Notes: generated by a model not told the origin, from the letters alone. Shown: positions 28,309-37,769, counted from the stretch's first letter. The stretch: DNA of 64,000 bases from Mesorhizobium sp. Root102 (GCF_001425625.1 NZ_LMCP01000002.1:186001-250000); one strand, 5' to 3'. Translations and numbers: made by a program.

Positions 28309-29880
28309 ATGGCAGCTTCATTTGATCTGAACAACGACGGCGTGGTCGTCATCATCGGCTCGGGCGCCGGCGGCGGCACACTCGGCAACGAACTCGCCCA
28401 GAAGGGTGTCGACGTCGTCATCCTGGAAGCCGGCGCGCGCCACGAATATGAGGATTTCATCAATGACGAGTGGGGTTCGTTCGCCCAACTCGCCTGGACG
28501 GACAAGCGCACCACGTCCGGCGACTGGCGTGTGGCCAAGGATTTTCCGAACCTGCCGGCCTGGATCGTCAAGTCGGTTGGCGGTTCGACCACGCATTGGG
28601 CCGGAGCCTCGCTGCGCTTTCAGGAGCATGAGTTCAAGACACTGTCGACCTACGGCAAACTGGAAGGCGCCAATCTGCTCGATTGGCCGATTACACTGGC
28701 CGAAATGGAGCCCTACTACGCCAAGGCCGAAGCCAAGATGGGCGTCACCGGCACCAATGACTGGCCGCGGTTGCCGGGCAACAACAACTTCAAGGTGCTG
28801 AAGGCCGGCGCCGACAAGCTCGGCTACAAGGAATGCCACACCGGCAACATGGCGATCAACTCGGTCGATCGTGATGACCGCATGTCCTGCCAGCAGACCG
28901 GCTTCTGCTTCCAGGGCTGCAAATGGGGCGCCAAATGGTCGACGCTTTACACAGAGATCCCCAAGGGCGAGGCGACAGGCCATCTCGAAGTCAGGCCGAA
29001 CGCCATGGCGATCAAGATCAACCACGACGCTAGCGGAAAGGTGACCGGCGTCGTCTATGCCGACAAGGACGGCAAGCTGCAGGAGCAGAAGGCCCGCATC
29101 GTGGCCGTTGCCGGCAACTCGATCGAAAGCCCGCGCCTGCTGCTCAATTCGGCGTCGGGCAAATTCCCCGATGGGCTTGCCAACTCGTCGGGGCAGGTGG
29201 GCAAGAACTATATGCGGCACACCACCGGCTCTGTCTACGCCATCTTCGACAGACCGGTGCACATGTATCGCGGCACCACCATGGCCGGCATCATCCGCGA
29301 CGAGGCGCGTCATGATCCGTCCCGTGGGTTCGTGGGCGGCTACGAATTCGAGACGCTGTCGCTCGGCCTGCCGTTCATGGCCGCCTTCCTCGATCCCGGC
29401 GCCTGGGGCCGCTCGTTCACCACCGCACTCGATCACTACGACCACATGGCCGGCCTGTGGATTGTCGGCGAGGACATGCCGCGCGCGGAGAACCGCATCA
29501 CGCTGCATGCCGACGAGAAGGACGCGCACGGCATGCCGATCGCCGACGTGCATTTCGACGACCATCCGAACGACACCGCGATGCGCAACCACGCCTACAA
29601 GCAGGCGACGGCGCTCTATGCGGCAGTTGGTGCCACGCGCACCTTCCCGACGCCGCCCTATCCGTCGACCCACAATCTCGGCACCAACCGGATGAGCGAG
29701 AAAGCGGCCGACGGCGTCGTCAACAAGCACGGCCAGGCGCACGACATCAAGAACCTGTTCGTGTCGGACGGCAGCCAGTTCACCACTGGAGCTGCCGAAA
29801 ACCCAACCCTGACGATCGTGTCGCTGGCGATCCGCCAGGCCGACTACATCGCCGCGCAGATGTCGGCAAAGACGATTTGA
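28309..29880 (+). CDS. GMC-family flavin dehydrogenase, large subunit
   Basis: A 523-residue oxidoreductase. The FAD-binding Rossmann motif VVIIGSGAGGGTLGNELA starts at about residue 14, with the acidic end ILEAG; C-terminal THNLGTNRMS and NPTLTIVSLAIRQADY are the GMC substrate/FAD-site segments. The cysteines Cys194, Cys200 and Cys204 follow C-x5-C-x3-C, the spacing of the 3Fe-4S ligands in bacterial FAD-glucose dehydrogenase. No signal peptide is present, consistent with export together with the Tat-tagged small subunit encoded upstream. Substrate (sugar, sugar acid or polyol) cannot be told. A bidirectional terminator follows. Confidence 0.88.
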   Translation: MAASFDLNNDGVVVIIGSGAGGGTLGNELAQKGVDVVILEAGARHEYEDFINDEWGSFAQLAWTDKRTTSGDWRVAKDFPNLPAWIVKSVGGSTTHWAGASLRFQEHEFKTLSTYGKLEGANLLDWPITLAEMEPYYAKAEAKMGVTGTNDWPRLPGNNNFKVLKAGADKLGYKECHTGNMAINSVDRDDRMSCQQTGFCFQGCKWGAKWSTLYTEIPKGEATGHLEVRPNAMAIKINHDASGKVTGVVYADKDGKLQEQKARIVAVAGNSIESPRLLLNSASGKFPDGLANSSGQVGKNYMRHTTGSVYAIFDRPVHMYRGTTMAGIIRDEARHDPSRGFVGGYEFETLSLGLPFMAAFLDPGAWGRSFTTALDHYDHMAGLWIVGEDMPRAENRITLHADEKDAHGMPIADVHFDDHPNDTAMRNHAYKQATALYAAVGATRTFPTPPYPSTHNLGTNRMSEKAADGVVNKHGQAHDIKNLFVSDGSQFTTGAAENPTLTIVSLAIRQADYIAAQMSAKTI

Positions 29881-29943
29881 GCCGACAAATCACCGCCCCG
29901 ACGGTCGGGGTGACGTGGAATTCCAGTGTCCTCCCTGACCGCC

Positions 29944-29977
29944 AGGCGGAACGCGTAACGCGCGTTCCGCCTTTTTG
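29944..29977. terminator. Bidirectional Rho-independent terminator
   Basis: A near-perfect hairpin with AGGCGGAACGCG and CGCGTTCCGCCT arms around a short loop is followed by TTTTTGT. It separates the GMC dehydrogenase and the convergent PhoX gene. Confidence 0.85.
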
Positions 29978-29984
29978 TCTGGGG

Positions 29985-31898
29985 CTAGGCGCCGACCGGC
30001 TGCCCGTCCTTGCGGCGGATGGCGACCACGGAAGGTCGCGGCAGTTGACCATCCCTGAAGTCGGGCCATAGCGTCTGTGCCTTGTCGAGTGTCTCGGCGT
30101 CTTCGGCCGGGTGCTGGACCGACAGGAACAAGGTCGTGCCGTCCGGCGTGAAGCAGGGGCCGGTCGCCTCCGCGCCATGCGGGCAGGTGAACAGCAGTTT
30201 CGGCAGGCCGCGCGCCGGGCCTTCGGTGTCGACGCCATAGACGCCGTCCGGCAGGTCGAAATCATTGGCCCCGTCGGTCGCCACCCAGAGGCGGCCAGCC
30301 GGATCGAAGGTGATGTTGTCGGGGCAGACGAACCAGCTATTGTCTGACGTGTCCGGGTGGAAGGTGGCTCCGACTGCCGCGTCCTTCGGGTTGCCGCAAA
30401 GCACGAACAGATCCCAGGCATATTTGTCGGCCGTGTGGTCGGCGTCTGCGCCGCGTCCACCCGGCGCGATCAGCTCGACAATGTGGCCCCAGAGGTTTTC
30501 CGGACGCGTGTTGGCCGGATTGACTTTCGACTGGTCGCGTTTCTTGTTCTTGGTCATCACCGCATAGACGCGGCCGGTCACCGGATTGGTCTCGATGTCC
30601 TCGGGGCGGTCCATCGGCGTCGCCCCCAGTGCATCCGCTGCGAGCCGTGTTTTCAGCAGCACTTCGGCCTGGTCGGCAAAGCCATTTTCAGCCGTGAGCT
30701 TGCCTTGGCCGTGGACCAGCGGCAGCCAGGTCATGGAGCCGTCGGCGTCGTAACGGGCAACCGAAAGCACGCCGTCATCCAGCAGGCTGTTGCCGGAGGC
30801 CGGCTTGGCAGGATCGTAGGCCTTGTTGGAGACGAACCGGTACATGTATTCGAAATAGTCGTCGTCGCCCATGTAGACGACGATGCGGCCATCCTTGTTG
30901 AGGACGACCGTGGACGCTTCGTGCGACATGCGGCCAAGGGCCGTGCGCTTCACCGGCTTCGAAGCCGGATCGTAGGGGTCGATCTCGACCACCCAGTCGA
31001 AGCGGTTGGCCTCATTCGGCTCCTTGTCGAGATTGAAGCGATCATGGAAACGGCCACGACCATAGATGTCGGAGCCATCGAAGTCATAGCGATCAAGAAT
31101 GTCGGCGGTCGGCGCCTTCTTTGGGTCGCCGCCGAACAGGTCGGAAACGCCTTCCTCGCAGGTCAGCACGGTGCCCCAAGGAGTGAAGCCGCCGCTGCAA
31201 TTGTAGCTGGTGCCGAGCACCTTCGTGCCGGTCGCGTCGGCAGATGTCTTCATCAGTGCGTGGCCGGCAACGGGGCCGGAAACGGTCATTTCGGTGTTTG
31301 CCGTGATGCGGCGGTTGAGCGGGCTGTCCTCGACGATGCTCCACTTGCCGTCCTTCAGCAGCACTTCGACGATCGAATGACCCATGGCGGCCATGCCGAG
31401 GTCAACCTGCTCCTTGCTCATCGTCTTGCCGGCGTCATCCTCGGTCATGCCGGGAAACATGACATTGGGCGAAATGTACTCGTTGTTGACGCAAAGCAGG
31501 CCGTGATCGGAATTCACCGTACCTTTCGGCAATGGCAGGAAGGCGATGTAGTCGCATTTGTAGCCGAAGCGCTTTTCCTGCTCGTCGGCAACGACCTTGT
31601 TGCCGTCGAATTCCGGCAGGCCGGCGACAAGCGGGTCACCCCAGCGTGCGACGATCGTGGTCTCATAGCCTTCGGCGGCCGCATGGGTCTTGTCGTAGAC
31701 GCGCTTCAGTTCGGGAAAGCCGAGCGTCGAAAGCGCTGCCGCGGCATGTGTTTCACCGGCAAACAACGAACCGACAAAGCTGCCGCCGGCAATCAGCGCA
31801 CCGGATGCAAGGCTGCCTTTCAGGAGGGCCCGGCGCGACACGCGCTCGGCGATGACGTCGCGAATGACAGGGGAGGAAGAAGACGGGGAGTTGGCCAT
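29985..31898 (-). CDS. phoX: PhoX-type Ca2+-dependent alkaline phosphatase (DUF839)
   Basis: A 637-residue secreted phosphomonoesterase that releases phosphate from organic esters. A Tat signal, SRRALLK (residues 21-27), precedes a hydrophobic segment and an AHA-type cleavage site near 50. Family features are visible throughout: ARWGDPL and NNEYISPNVMF near the N-terminus, the repeated beta-propeller blades with GDDDYFEYMYRF, PEDIETNPVTGRVY, and WVATDGAN near the end. Length is normal. Such enzymes use calcium and iron rather than zinc and are usually induced by phosphate starvation; I could not find a convincing Pho box, so regulation is open. Confidence 0.9.
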   Translation of the reverse strand: MANSPSSSSPVIRDVIAERVSRRALLKGSLASGALIAGGSFVGSLFAGETHAAAALSTLGFPELKRVYDKTHAAAEGYETTIVARWGDPLVAGLPEFDGNKVVADEQEKRFGYKCDYIAFLPLPKGTVNSDHGLLCVNNEYISPNVMFPGMTEDDAGKTMSKEQVDLGMAAMGHSIVEVLLKDGKWSIVEDSPLNRRITANTEMTVSGPVAGHALMKTSADATGTKVLGTSYNCSGGFTPWGTVLTCEEGVSDLFGGDPKKAPTADILDRYDFDGSDIYGRGRFHDRFNLDKEPNEANRFDWVVEIDPYDPASKPVKRTALGRMSHEASTVVLNKDGRIVVYMGDDDYFEYMYRFVSNKAYDPAKPASGNSLLDDGVLSVARYDADGSMTWLPLVHGQGKLTAENGFADQAEVLLKTRLAADALGATPMDRPEDIETNPVTGRVYAVMTKNKKRDQSKVNPANTRPENLWGHIVELIAPGGRGADADHTADKYAWDLFVLCGNPKDAAVGATFHPDTSDNSWFVCPDNITFDPAGRLWVATDGANDFDLPDGVYGVDTEGPARGLPKLLFTCPHGAEATGPCFTPDGTTLFLSVQHPAEDAETLDKAQTLWPDFRDGQLPRPSVVAIRRKDGQPVGA

Positions 31899-32018
31899 GG
31901 TGTCTGCCTCTCAAGGTGGATGGGACGGCGCACCGCTGCCTATCCAGCTTCGGCAACATCCAGATGACATGAGAGACGGGCAGGCCACTGAGGCGGCGGC
32001 TGTTGCCCAGGGAATCGG

Positions 32019-32441
32019 CTACTGGCTGTTTCCCCTGGTGCAGGTCGAGGCGGTGAAGGCGCCGTCGGGTTGCTTCATGATGATGTCGAAGGAGGGCGCG
32101 CTCTGGCCGTCCAGCGTTGCCTGGGTCAGCGACAGCGAGTTGCCGCCGGCGGTATAGCCGCCGAGCGGTCCCAGCCAGGAGATCACGCCGTTTGCGTCCA
32201 TTTGATAATTGTACCCCTGCTGCGCGGTGCCGAAGGTGCCAAGGCCGGTGTAAATTGGGCCGCTATAGACGTTCCCCTTGATGGTGATGTCGCCGAGGTT
32301 GAGGAACATGCCGAGCAGGTAGACCTCGCAGTGATAGATGCCGTCGGGCATCTTGCCGTCGCTAAAGTTGGCTCGTGCGGTCCCGGTTGCTGCCGCCAGA
32401 ACCAGTATGCCGATGGAAATGCGTGAAATGCCTAAAGCCAT
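32019..32441 (-). CDS. Secreted protein of unknown function
   Basis: A 140-residue exported protein. Starting at 32441 (MALGISRISIGILVL) gives a signal peptide cleaved near ARA/NF at residue 24. The mature part has Gly, Ser and Tyr-rich segments (GYNYQMDANGVISWLGPLGGYT) and three Cys, one near the mature N-terminus in YHCEVY and one near the end in STCTRG, that could form a disulfide. I recognise no domain. The upstream 313-bp gap is shared with the urea operon in the opposite direction. Confidence 0.65.
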   Translation of the reverse strand: MALGISRISIGILVLAAATGTARANFSDGKMPDGIYHCEVYLLGMFLNLGDITIKGNVYSGPIYTGLGTFGTAQQGYNYQMDANGVISWLGPLGGYTAGGNSLSLTQATLDGQSAPSFDIIMKQPDGAFTASTCTRGNSQ

Positions 32442-32694
32442 GACGTCGCTCGGTTGGGGAACGAGCTTGCCCCATTTTTGCACTGCGCCGCAACACCGGT
32501 CGTCTGCGACACGCCTATAAAGATCAAAATCTAGGCATTTTGCCAAAATGGGCGAAAATTAGGCAATCATCGGGCATGCTGCGCAAATTTCTCTCAATCA
32601 AATTTTGACCGGCCTTCTTTATTTTTATAAGGCTAATATTTCAAGCTGCTGATAATGCTGGATTATTCGTTTCCCTTCGGCATCACCAAGGCGA

Positions 32695-32712
32695 TTGGCA
32701 TGGGGGTTGCAT
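32695..32712 (+). promoter_or_regulatory. Sigma-54 promoter upstream of urtA
   Basis: TTGGCATGGGGGTTGCAT matches the sigma-54 consensus TTGGCAyN5TTGCAT, with the invariant GG (32697-32698) and GC (32709-32710) 12 bases apart. The predicted start of transcription is about 32722, leaving a leader of about 33 bases before the urtA ATG. This is expected for nitrogen-controlled urea uptake under NtrC. I could not identify NtrC half-sites with confidence. The rest of the 313-bp gap (32442-32754) has an AT-rich block at 32600-32640 and no gene. Confidence 0.85.
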
Positions 32713-32754
32713 TGTAGTGTTGCGGTGCAATCAACCAGCTTGGGAGTCTGTAAT

Positions 32755-34065
32755 ATGAGGGGTAATTTCTCGACCATAACAAAAATCTTTTCGGCGAGCG
32801 TGGTTGCCGCCGGCCTGTTGTTCGCTGCGCCCGCCAAGGCTGCCGACGACACGATCAAGGTCGGCATTCTCCATTCGCTGTCGGGGACCATGGCGATTTC
32901 GGAGACGACTCTGAAGGACGCCATGCTGATGCTCATCGACGAGCAGAACGCCAAGGGCGGCCTGCTCGGCAAGAAGCTCGAGGCGGTCGTCGTCGATCCG
33001 GCTTCCAACTGGCCGCTGTTTGCCGAAAAGGCGCGCGAGCTGATCTCCAAGGACAAGGTCGCGGCGGTGTTCGGCTGCTGGACCTCCGTGTCGCGCAAGT
33101 CGGTGCTGCCGGTGTTCTCGGAGCTCGACAACATCCTGTTCTATCCGGTCCAGTATGAGGGCGAGGAGAGCGAGCGCAACGTGTTCTACACGGGTGCGGC
33201 GCCGAACCAGCAGGCAATCCCGGCTGTCGACTATCTGATGAGCGAGGATGGCGGTTCGGTGAAGCGCTGGGTGCTGGAAGGCACCGACTACGTCTATCCG
33301 CGCACCACCAACAAGATCCTCGAGGCCTATCTGAAGGCCAAAGGCGTCGCGGCGGAAGACATCATGGTCAATTACACGCCGTTCGGCTTCTCCGACTGGC
33401 AGACCGAGGTTTCGGCGATCAAGAAGTTCGGTTCGGCCGGCAAGAAAACCGCCGTCGTCTCGACCGTCAATGGCGACGCCAACGTGCCGTTCTACAAGGA
33501 ACTCGGCAACCAGGGCATCAAGGCCGAGGACATCCCGGTCATGGCCTTCTCGGTCGGCGAGGAAGAGCTTGCCGGTCTCGACACCGCGCCGCTGGTCGGC
33601 CATCTCGCCGCCTGGAACTACTTCGAGAGCGTCGACACGCCCGAAAACAAGAAGTTCATCGCCGACTGGCACAAGTTCATCAAGAACGACAAGCGCACTA
33701 CCAACGACCCGATGGAAGCCCACTATATCGGCTTCAACATGTGGGTGAAGGCGGTCGAGAAGGCCGGCACCACCGATCCGGACAAGGTCATCGACGCCAT
33801 GATCGGTGTGTCGGTGCCGAACCTGACCGGCGGCTATTCGACGATGATGCCGAACCACCACATCACCAAACCGGTGCTGATCGGTGAAATCCAGGCCGAC
33901 GGCCAGTTCGAAACCGTGTCGCGCACACAAGGCCTGGTGATGGGCGACGAGTGGTCCGACTATCTGCCCGACTCCAAGGACCTGATCTCCGATTGGCGCG
34001 CGCCTCTGTCCTGCGGCAACTTCAATGTCGCCACCGGCAAGTGCGGCGGCAAGGGCACGAACTGA
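32755..34065 (+). CDS. urtA: Urea ABC transporter, substrate-binding protein
   Basis: A 436-residue periplasmic protein that binds urea for the UrtBCDE transporter. Start at 32755 (MRGNFSTITKIF), GGGAG upstream; the signal peptide is cleaved near AKA/AD at residue 29. The mature part shows the type I periplasmic fold of branched-chain/amide transporters: IKVGILHSLSGTMA, FGCWTSVSRKSVLPV, PVQYEGEE and YIGFNMWVKAVEKAG, all typical of UrtA. Length is normal. It is the first gene of urtABCDE behind a sigma-54 promoter; a strong hairpin follows before urtB. Confidence 0.95.
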   Translation: MRGNFSTITKIFSASVVAAGLLFAAPAKAADDTIKVGILHSLSGTMAISETTLKDAMLMLIDEQNAKGGLLGKKLEAVVVDPASNWPLFAEKARELISKDKVAAVFGCWTSVSRKSVLPVFSELDNILFYPVQYEGEESERNVFYTGAAPNQQAIPAVDYLMSEDGGSVKRWVLEGTDYVYPRTTNKILEAYLKAKGVAAEDIMVNYTPFGFSDWQTEVSAIKKFGSAGKKTAVVSTVNGDANVPFYKELGNQGIKAEDIPVMAFSVGEEELAGLDTAPLVGHLAAWNYFESVDTPENKKFIADWHKFIKNDKRTTNDPMEAHYIGFNMWVKAVEKAGTTDPDKVIDAMIGVSVPNLTGGYSTMMPNHHITKPVLIGEIQADGQFETVSRTQGLVMGDEWSDYLPDSKDLISDWRAPLSCGNFNVATGKCGGKGTN

Positions 34066-34108
34066 TCCTCCCCGGGCTGGACCGTCAGATCCATGCCCAT
34101 GACCGCGC

Positions 34109-34141
34109 GCGTCCGGACGGCTTCCTCCGCCGTCCGGACGC
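34109..34141 (+). other. Intercistronic hairpin urtA-urtB
   Basis: A perfect 13-bp stem (GCGTCCGGACGGC/GCCGTCCGGACGC) with a 7-base loop lies between urtA and urtB, without a T-run. It is best read as an mRNA stabilising or partial-termination structure, which would give more UrtA than membrane components, as is common for binding proteins. Confidence 0.7.
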
Positions 34142-34173
34142 CCAATTCAACCTTCAAGGGGTAACAGAAGCCG

Positions 34174-35787
34174 ATGACCATAATCCGCGCGGGCTTGACG
34201 CTGTTGTTCCTGCTGGCGACGCTGTCGTCATCGGGCGCTGGCGAGGCCGATCTGCGCGGCATCATCGCCAAATTCGCGACGGCCAAGGGTTTTTCGGAGA
34301 TCGGAGCCGTCGTCCACGAACTGGCGGCTGCCGGCGATCCGGCGGTGGAGCGGCCGCTTGCGGCATTGGCCGACGGCAACCTCTATGTCCGCAAAGTCGA
34401 TTCCCTGGTGTTTGTCGGCAAGGAAGCGGGCGAAGGCGTCCAGCTTCTCGACCCGCTGAACGGCGAGGCATCGGGCGAGGCGGCCAAGAACGACATCACC
34501 AAGATCAAGGTCAACAACACGCTGCGCCGCGTCATCCGCGATGCGTTGGGCACGCTGACGCTTGGCGCCAAGGACCCGGCAGGGCGTATTGCCGCCGCCG
34601 ACACCATGTTCAAGACGCCTGATGCGGCAAACATCGGGCCGCTCGATACGGCAATCGCCAGCGAGAGCGTGGCCAGCGTCAAGGCTCTGCTCGAACAGGC
34701 CCGTGCCGCTTCAGTTCTTGTCTCGGATCGGCCTGAAGCCGACAAGCTGGCTGTCATCGCGCTGATCGGCGCGCGTGGCGACCGTGATGCTGTCTCCCTG
34801 CTCACGTCTGTCGAGGCGAATTCCGCGGACGCGGTCAAGCAAGCCGCGACAGCCGCGATCGGCAACATCAATTCGACGCTGGCCTTCTGGGATGCCGGGC
34901 AGAACATCTGGTACGGCATTTCATTGGGCTCGGTGCTGCTGCTGGCGGCGATCGGGCTTGCCATCACCTTCGGCGTCATGGGCGTCATCAACATGGCGCA
35001 TGGCGAGATGGTCATGCTGGGCGCCTACACGACCTTCGTGGTCCAGCAGGTGATCCGTACGTCTTTTCCGGACCTGTTCGACTGGTCGCTGGTCATCGCG
35101 CTGCCGCTCGCCTTCCTGGTCTCCGCTCTGGTCGGCCTGATCATCGAGCGCGGCGTCATCCGCTTCCTTTATGGGCGGCCGCTGGAAACACTGCTGGCGA
35201 CATGGGGCGTTTCGCTGATCCTGCAACAGGCTGTGCGCTCGATCTTCGGGCCGACCAACCAGGAGGTCGGCAACCCCTCGTGGATGTCGGGCTCGTTCAA
35301 TATCGGCCAGCTTGCGATCACCTGGAACCGTCTGTGGATCCTGGTTTTCGCGCTCACCGTGTTCGCGGTGCTGCTCTATGTGATGAAGCGCACGCCGTGG
35401 GGCCTGCAGATGCGCGCCGTCACCGCCAACCGGCGCATGGCCGCCTCGATGGGCATCAGGACGCCGTGGGTCGACGCGCTGACCTTCGCGCTCGGCTCCG
35501 GCATTGCCGGCATTGCCGGTGTCGCGCTCAGCCAGATCGACAATGTCTCGCCCAATCTCGGCCGCGGCTACATCATCGACAGCTTCATGGTCGTCGTCTT
35601 CGGTGGTGTCGGCAATCTGTGGGGCACGCTGGTCGGCGCGTTCTCGCTCGGCATCGTCAACAAGTTCCTTGAGCCTTACGCCGGCGCGGTACTCGGCAAG
35701 ATCGTCGTGCTGGTGCTGATCATCCTGTTCATCCAGAAGCGCCCGCGCGGCCTGTTCGCGCTCAAGGGCAGGGCGGTGGAAGCATGA
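34174..35787 (+). CDS. urtB: Urea ABC transporter, permease UrtB
   Basis: A 537-residue inner-membrane protein. An N-terminal signal-like helix (LLFLLATLSSSGAG) is followed by a periplasmic domain of about 200 residues with HEAT-like repeats, seen in UrtB but not in LivH, and then by a membrane domain of LivH type from about 250 (AAIGLAITFGVMGVINMAHGEMVMLGAYTTF) to the end. AMGI-type conserved segments (ASMGIRTPWVDALTFALGSGIAG) are in place. It has a 4-base overlap with urtC, indicating coupled translation. Confidence 0.94.
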   Translation: MTIIRAGLTLLFLLATLSSSGAGEADLRGIIAKFATAKGFSEIGAVVHELAAAGDPAVERPLAALADGNLYVRKVDSLVFVGKEAGEGVQLLDPLNGEASGEAAKNDITKIKVNNTLRRVIRDALGTLTLGAKDPAGRIAAADTMFKTPDAANIGPLDTAIASESVASVKALLEQARAASVLVSDRPEADKLAVIALIGARGDRDAVSLLTSVEANSADAVKQAATAAIGNINSTLAFWDAGQNIWYGISLGSVLLLAAIGLAITFGVMGVINMAHGEMVMLGAYTTFVVQQVIRTSFPDLFDWSLVIALPLAFLVSALVGLIIERGVIRFLYGRPLETLLATWGVSLILQQAVRSIFGPTNQEVGNPSWMSGSFNIGQLAITWNRLWILVFALTVFAVLLYVMKRTPWGLQMRAVTANRRMAASMGIRTPWVDALTFALGSGIAGIAGVALSQIDNVSPNLGRGYIIDSFMVVVFGGVGNLWGTLVGAFSLGIVNKFLEPYAGAVLGKIVVLVLIILFIQKRPRGLFALKGRAVEA

Positions 35788-37016
35788 TGTCAGGACGCTT
35801 CTTCGCCGCGGGCGCTGACCGTCGCATCGCCATCACGATCTTCATCCTGCTGGCGGTGGCCATCATTGTGCCGCTGCTGAACCTGGCTGTTTCGCCGGCC
35901 AACGCCTTCTATGTGCCATCCTACATCGTCGCGCTGACCGGCAAATATCTCTGCTATGCGCTGCTCGCTCTGGCGCTCGATCTTGTCTGGGGCTATTGCG
36001 GCATTCTCTCGCTTGGCCACGGCGCCTTCTTCGCGCTCGGCGGCTATGCGATGGGCATGTATCTGATGCGCCAGATCGGTTCACGCGGGGTCTATGGCAA
36101 TCCCATCTTGCCCGACTTCATGGTGTTCCTGAACTACAAGGAATTGCCGTGGTTCTGGTATGGCTTCGACCATTTCTGGTTTGCCGGCCTCATGGTGCTC
36201 GCGGTGCCTGGCCTGCTGGCTTTCGTCTTCGGCTGGTTCGCCTTCCGCAGCCGCGTCACCGGAGTCTATCTCTCCATCATCACCCAGGCGATGACTTATG
36301 CGCTGCTGCTTGCCTTTTTCCGCAACGACATGGGTTTCGGCGGCAACAACGGCCTGACCGATTTCAAGGACATTCTGGGCTTCAACGTGCAGGCCGACGC
36401 GACCCGCTCGGCACTGTTTGCCGCCAGTGCCGTCACGCTGGCGCTCGCCGTCTTTGTCACCTGGGCCATCGTCGGCTCCAAATACGGCAAGCTGCTGATG
36501 GCGGTACGCGACGCCGAGAGCCGCACGCGCTTTCTTGGCTGGCGGGCGGAGAATGTAAAGCTGTTCGCCTTCACCGTCTCGGCCGTCATGGCCGGTATTG
36601 CCGGCGCGCTTTACGTGCCGCAAGTCGGCATCATCAACCCCGGCGAGTTCGAGCCGGCCAATTCGATTGAAGTCGTCGTGTGGGCCGCCGTCGGCGGGCG
36701 CGGCACCATTGTCGGACCGATCATCGGTGCGCTGCTGGTCAATGCCGGCAAATCCTGGTTCACCGGCGTGCTGCCGGAATTCTGGCTGTTTGCATTGGGC
36801 GGGCTGTTCGTCGCCGTCACGCTTTTGCTGCCCAAGGGCATCATCGGCATGTGGGATTCCTGGCGCGGCAACGCCAGGGCGTTGCGAGCAGCCTCGATTG
36901 CCGAGGAAGCAGGCACCGATGCCGACGTTCCGCCGCCGGCGAAAATCGCCCGCGGCGCGGCGAGAAAGCCCGGCGACTGGTCCGCATCCCGCCCCGAACC
37001 GCAGCCGGCGGAGTGA
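35784..37016 (+). CDS. urtC: Urea ABC transporter, permease UrtC
   Basis: A 410-residue inner-membrane protein of the LivM family. Multi-helical from about residue 15 to 370, with LALDLVWGYCGILSLGHGAFFALGG near 70-95 as the family signature and GIAGALYVPQVGIINPGEFEPANS before VVWAAVGGRGTIVGPIIGALLV. The C-terminal 45 residues are a cytosolic tail rich in Pro and Ala. Overlaps urtB and ends 6 bp before urtD, consistent with a single operon. Confidence 0.94.
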   Translation: MMSGRFFAAGADRRIAITIFILLAVAIIVPLLNLAVSPANAFYVPSYIVALTGKYLCYALLALALDLVWGYCGILSLGHGAFFALGGYAMGMYLMRQIGSRGVYGNPILPDFMVFLNYKELPWFWYGFDHFWFAGLMVLAVPGLLAFVFGWFAFRSRVTGVYLSIITQAMTYALLLAFFRNDMGFGGNNGLTDFKDILGFNVQADATRSALFAASAVTLALAVFVTWAIVGSKYGKLLMAVRDAESRTRFLGWRAENVKLFAFTVSAVMAGIAGALYVPQVGIINPGEFEPANSIEVVVWAAVGGRGTIVGPIIGALLVNAGKSWFTGVLPEFWLFALGGLFVAVTLLLPKGIIGMWDSWRGNARALRAASIAEEAGTDADVPPPAKIARGAARKPGDWSASRPEPQPAE

Positions 37017-37022
37017 GCGGCC

Positions 37023-37769
37023 ATGTCAAAGTCGAACACCATCCTCTATCTCGACGGCGTCTCGGTTTCCTTCGACGGTTTTCGCGCCATCAACAATCTG
37101 TCGCTGGTGCTCGACAAGGGCGAGATGCGCGCCATCATCGGCCCCAACGGCGCCGGCAAGACGACCATGATGGACATCGTCACCGGCAAGACGCGGCCCG
37201 ACGAGGGCGAGGTGTTCTTCGACGGCCAAGTCGATCTCACCAAGCACGATGAAGCCGAGATCGCCATGATGGGCATCGGCCGCAAGTTCCAGAAGCCGAC
37301 CGTCTTCGAAAGCCACACGATCGAGGAAAACCTGATGCTGGCACTGAGGGGGCCGCGCTCGATCTTCCCGGCGCTGTTCCATCGCCGCTCGGCTGCCGAA
37401 GCGCGGCAGATCGACGATATCCTTGGCATCATCCGGCTTGGCGACAAACGCGACCAATTGGCGGCCAATCTCAGCCATGGACAAAAGCAGTGGCTCGAGA
37501 TCGGCATGCTGCTGGCGCAGGATCCGAAGCTGCTGCTGGTCGACGAGCCGGTCGCCGGCATGACCGACGCCGAGACCGAGGAAACCGCACGGCTACTCAA
37601 GGACATCGCGCGCGACCATTCGGTCATCGTCGTCGAGCATGACATGCATTTCGTGCGCGAGCTCGGCGTCAAGGTCACCTGCCTGCATGAGGGCTCGGTG
37701 CTTAGCGAAGGCACACTCGATTTCGTCTCGGCCGACGAGCGCGTCGTCGAAGTCTATCTGGGGAGATGA
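37023..37769 (+). CDS. urtD: Urea ABC transporter, ATP-binding protein UrtD
   Basis: A 248-residue ATPase of the LivG type. Walker A is GPNGAGKTTMM near 40, the signature motif appears as LSHGQKQWLEIG, Walker B as LLLVDEPVAGM, and HDMHFVREL holds the switch histidine. These are all intact, so the protein should hydrolyse ATP in the transporter heterodimer with UrtE. The variant signature LSHGQ instead of LSGGQ is usual in UrtD. Starts 6 bp after urtC. Confidence 0.95.
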   Translation: MSKSNTILYLDGVSVSFDGFRAINNLSLVLDKGEMRAIIGPNGAGKTTMMDIVTGKTRPDEGEVFFDGQVDLTKHDEAEIAMMGIGRKFQKPTVFESHTIEENLMLALRGPRSIFPALFHRRSAAEARQIDDILGIIRLGDKRDQLAANLSHGQKQWLEIGMLLAQDPKLLLVDEPVAGMTDAETEETARLLKDIARDHSVIVVEHDMHFVRELGVKVTCLHEGSVLSEGTLDFVSADERVVEVYLGR

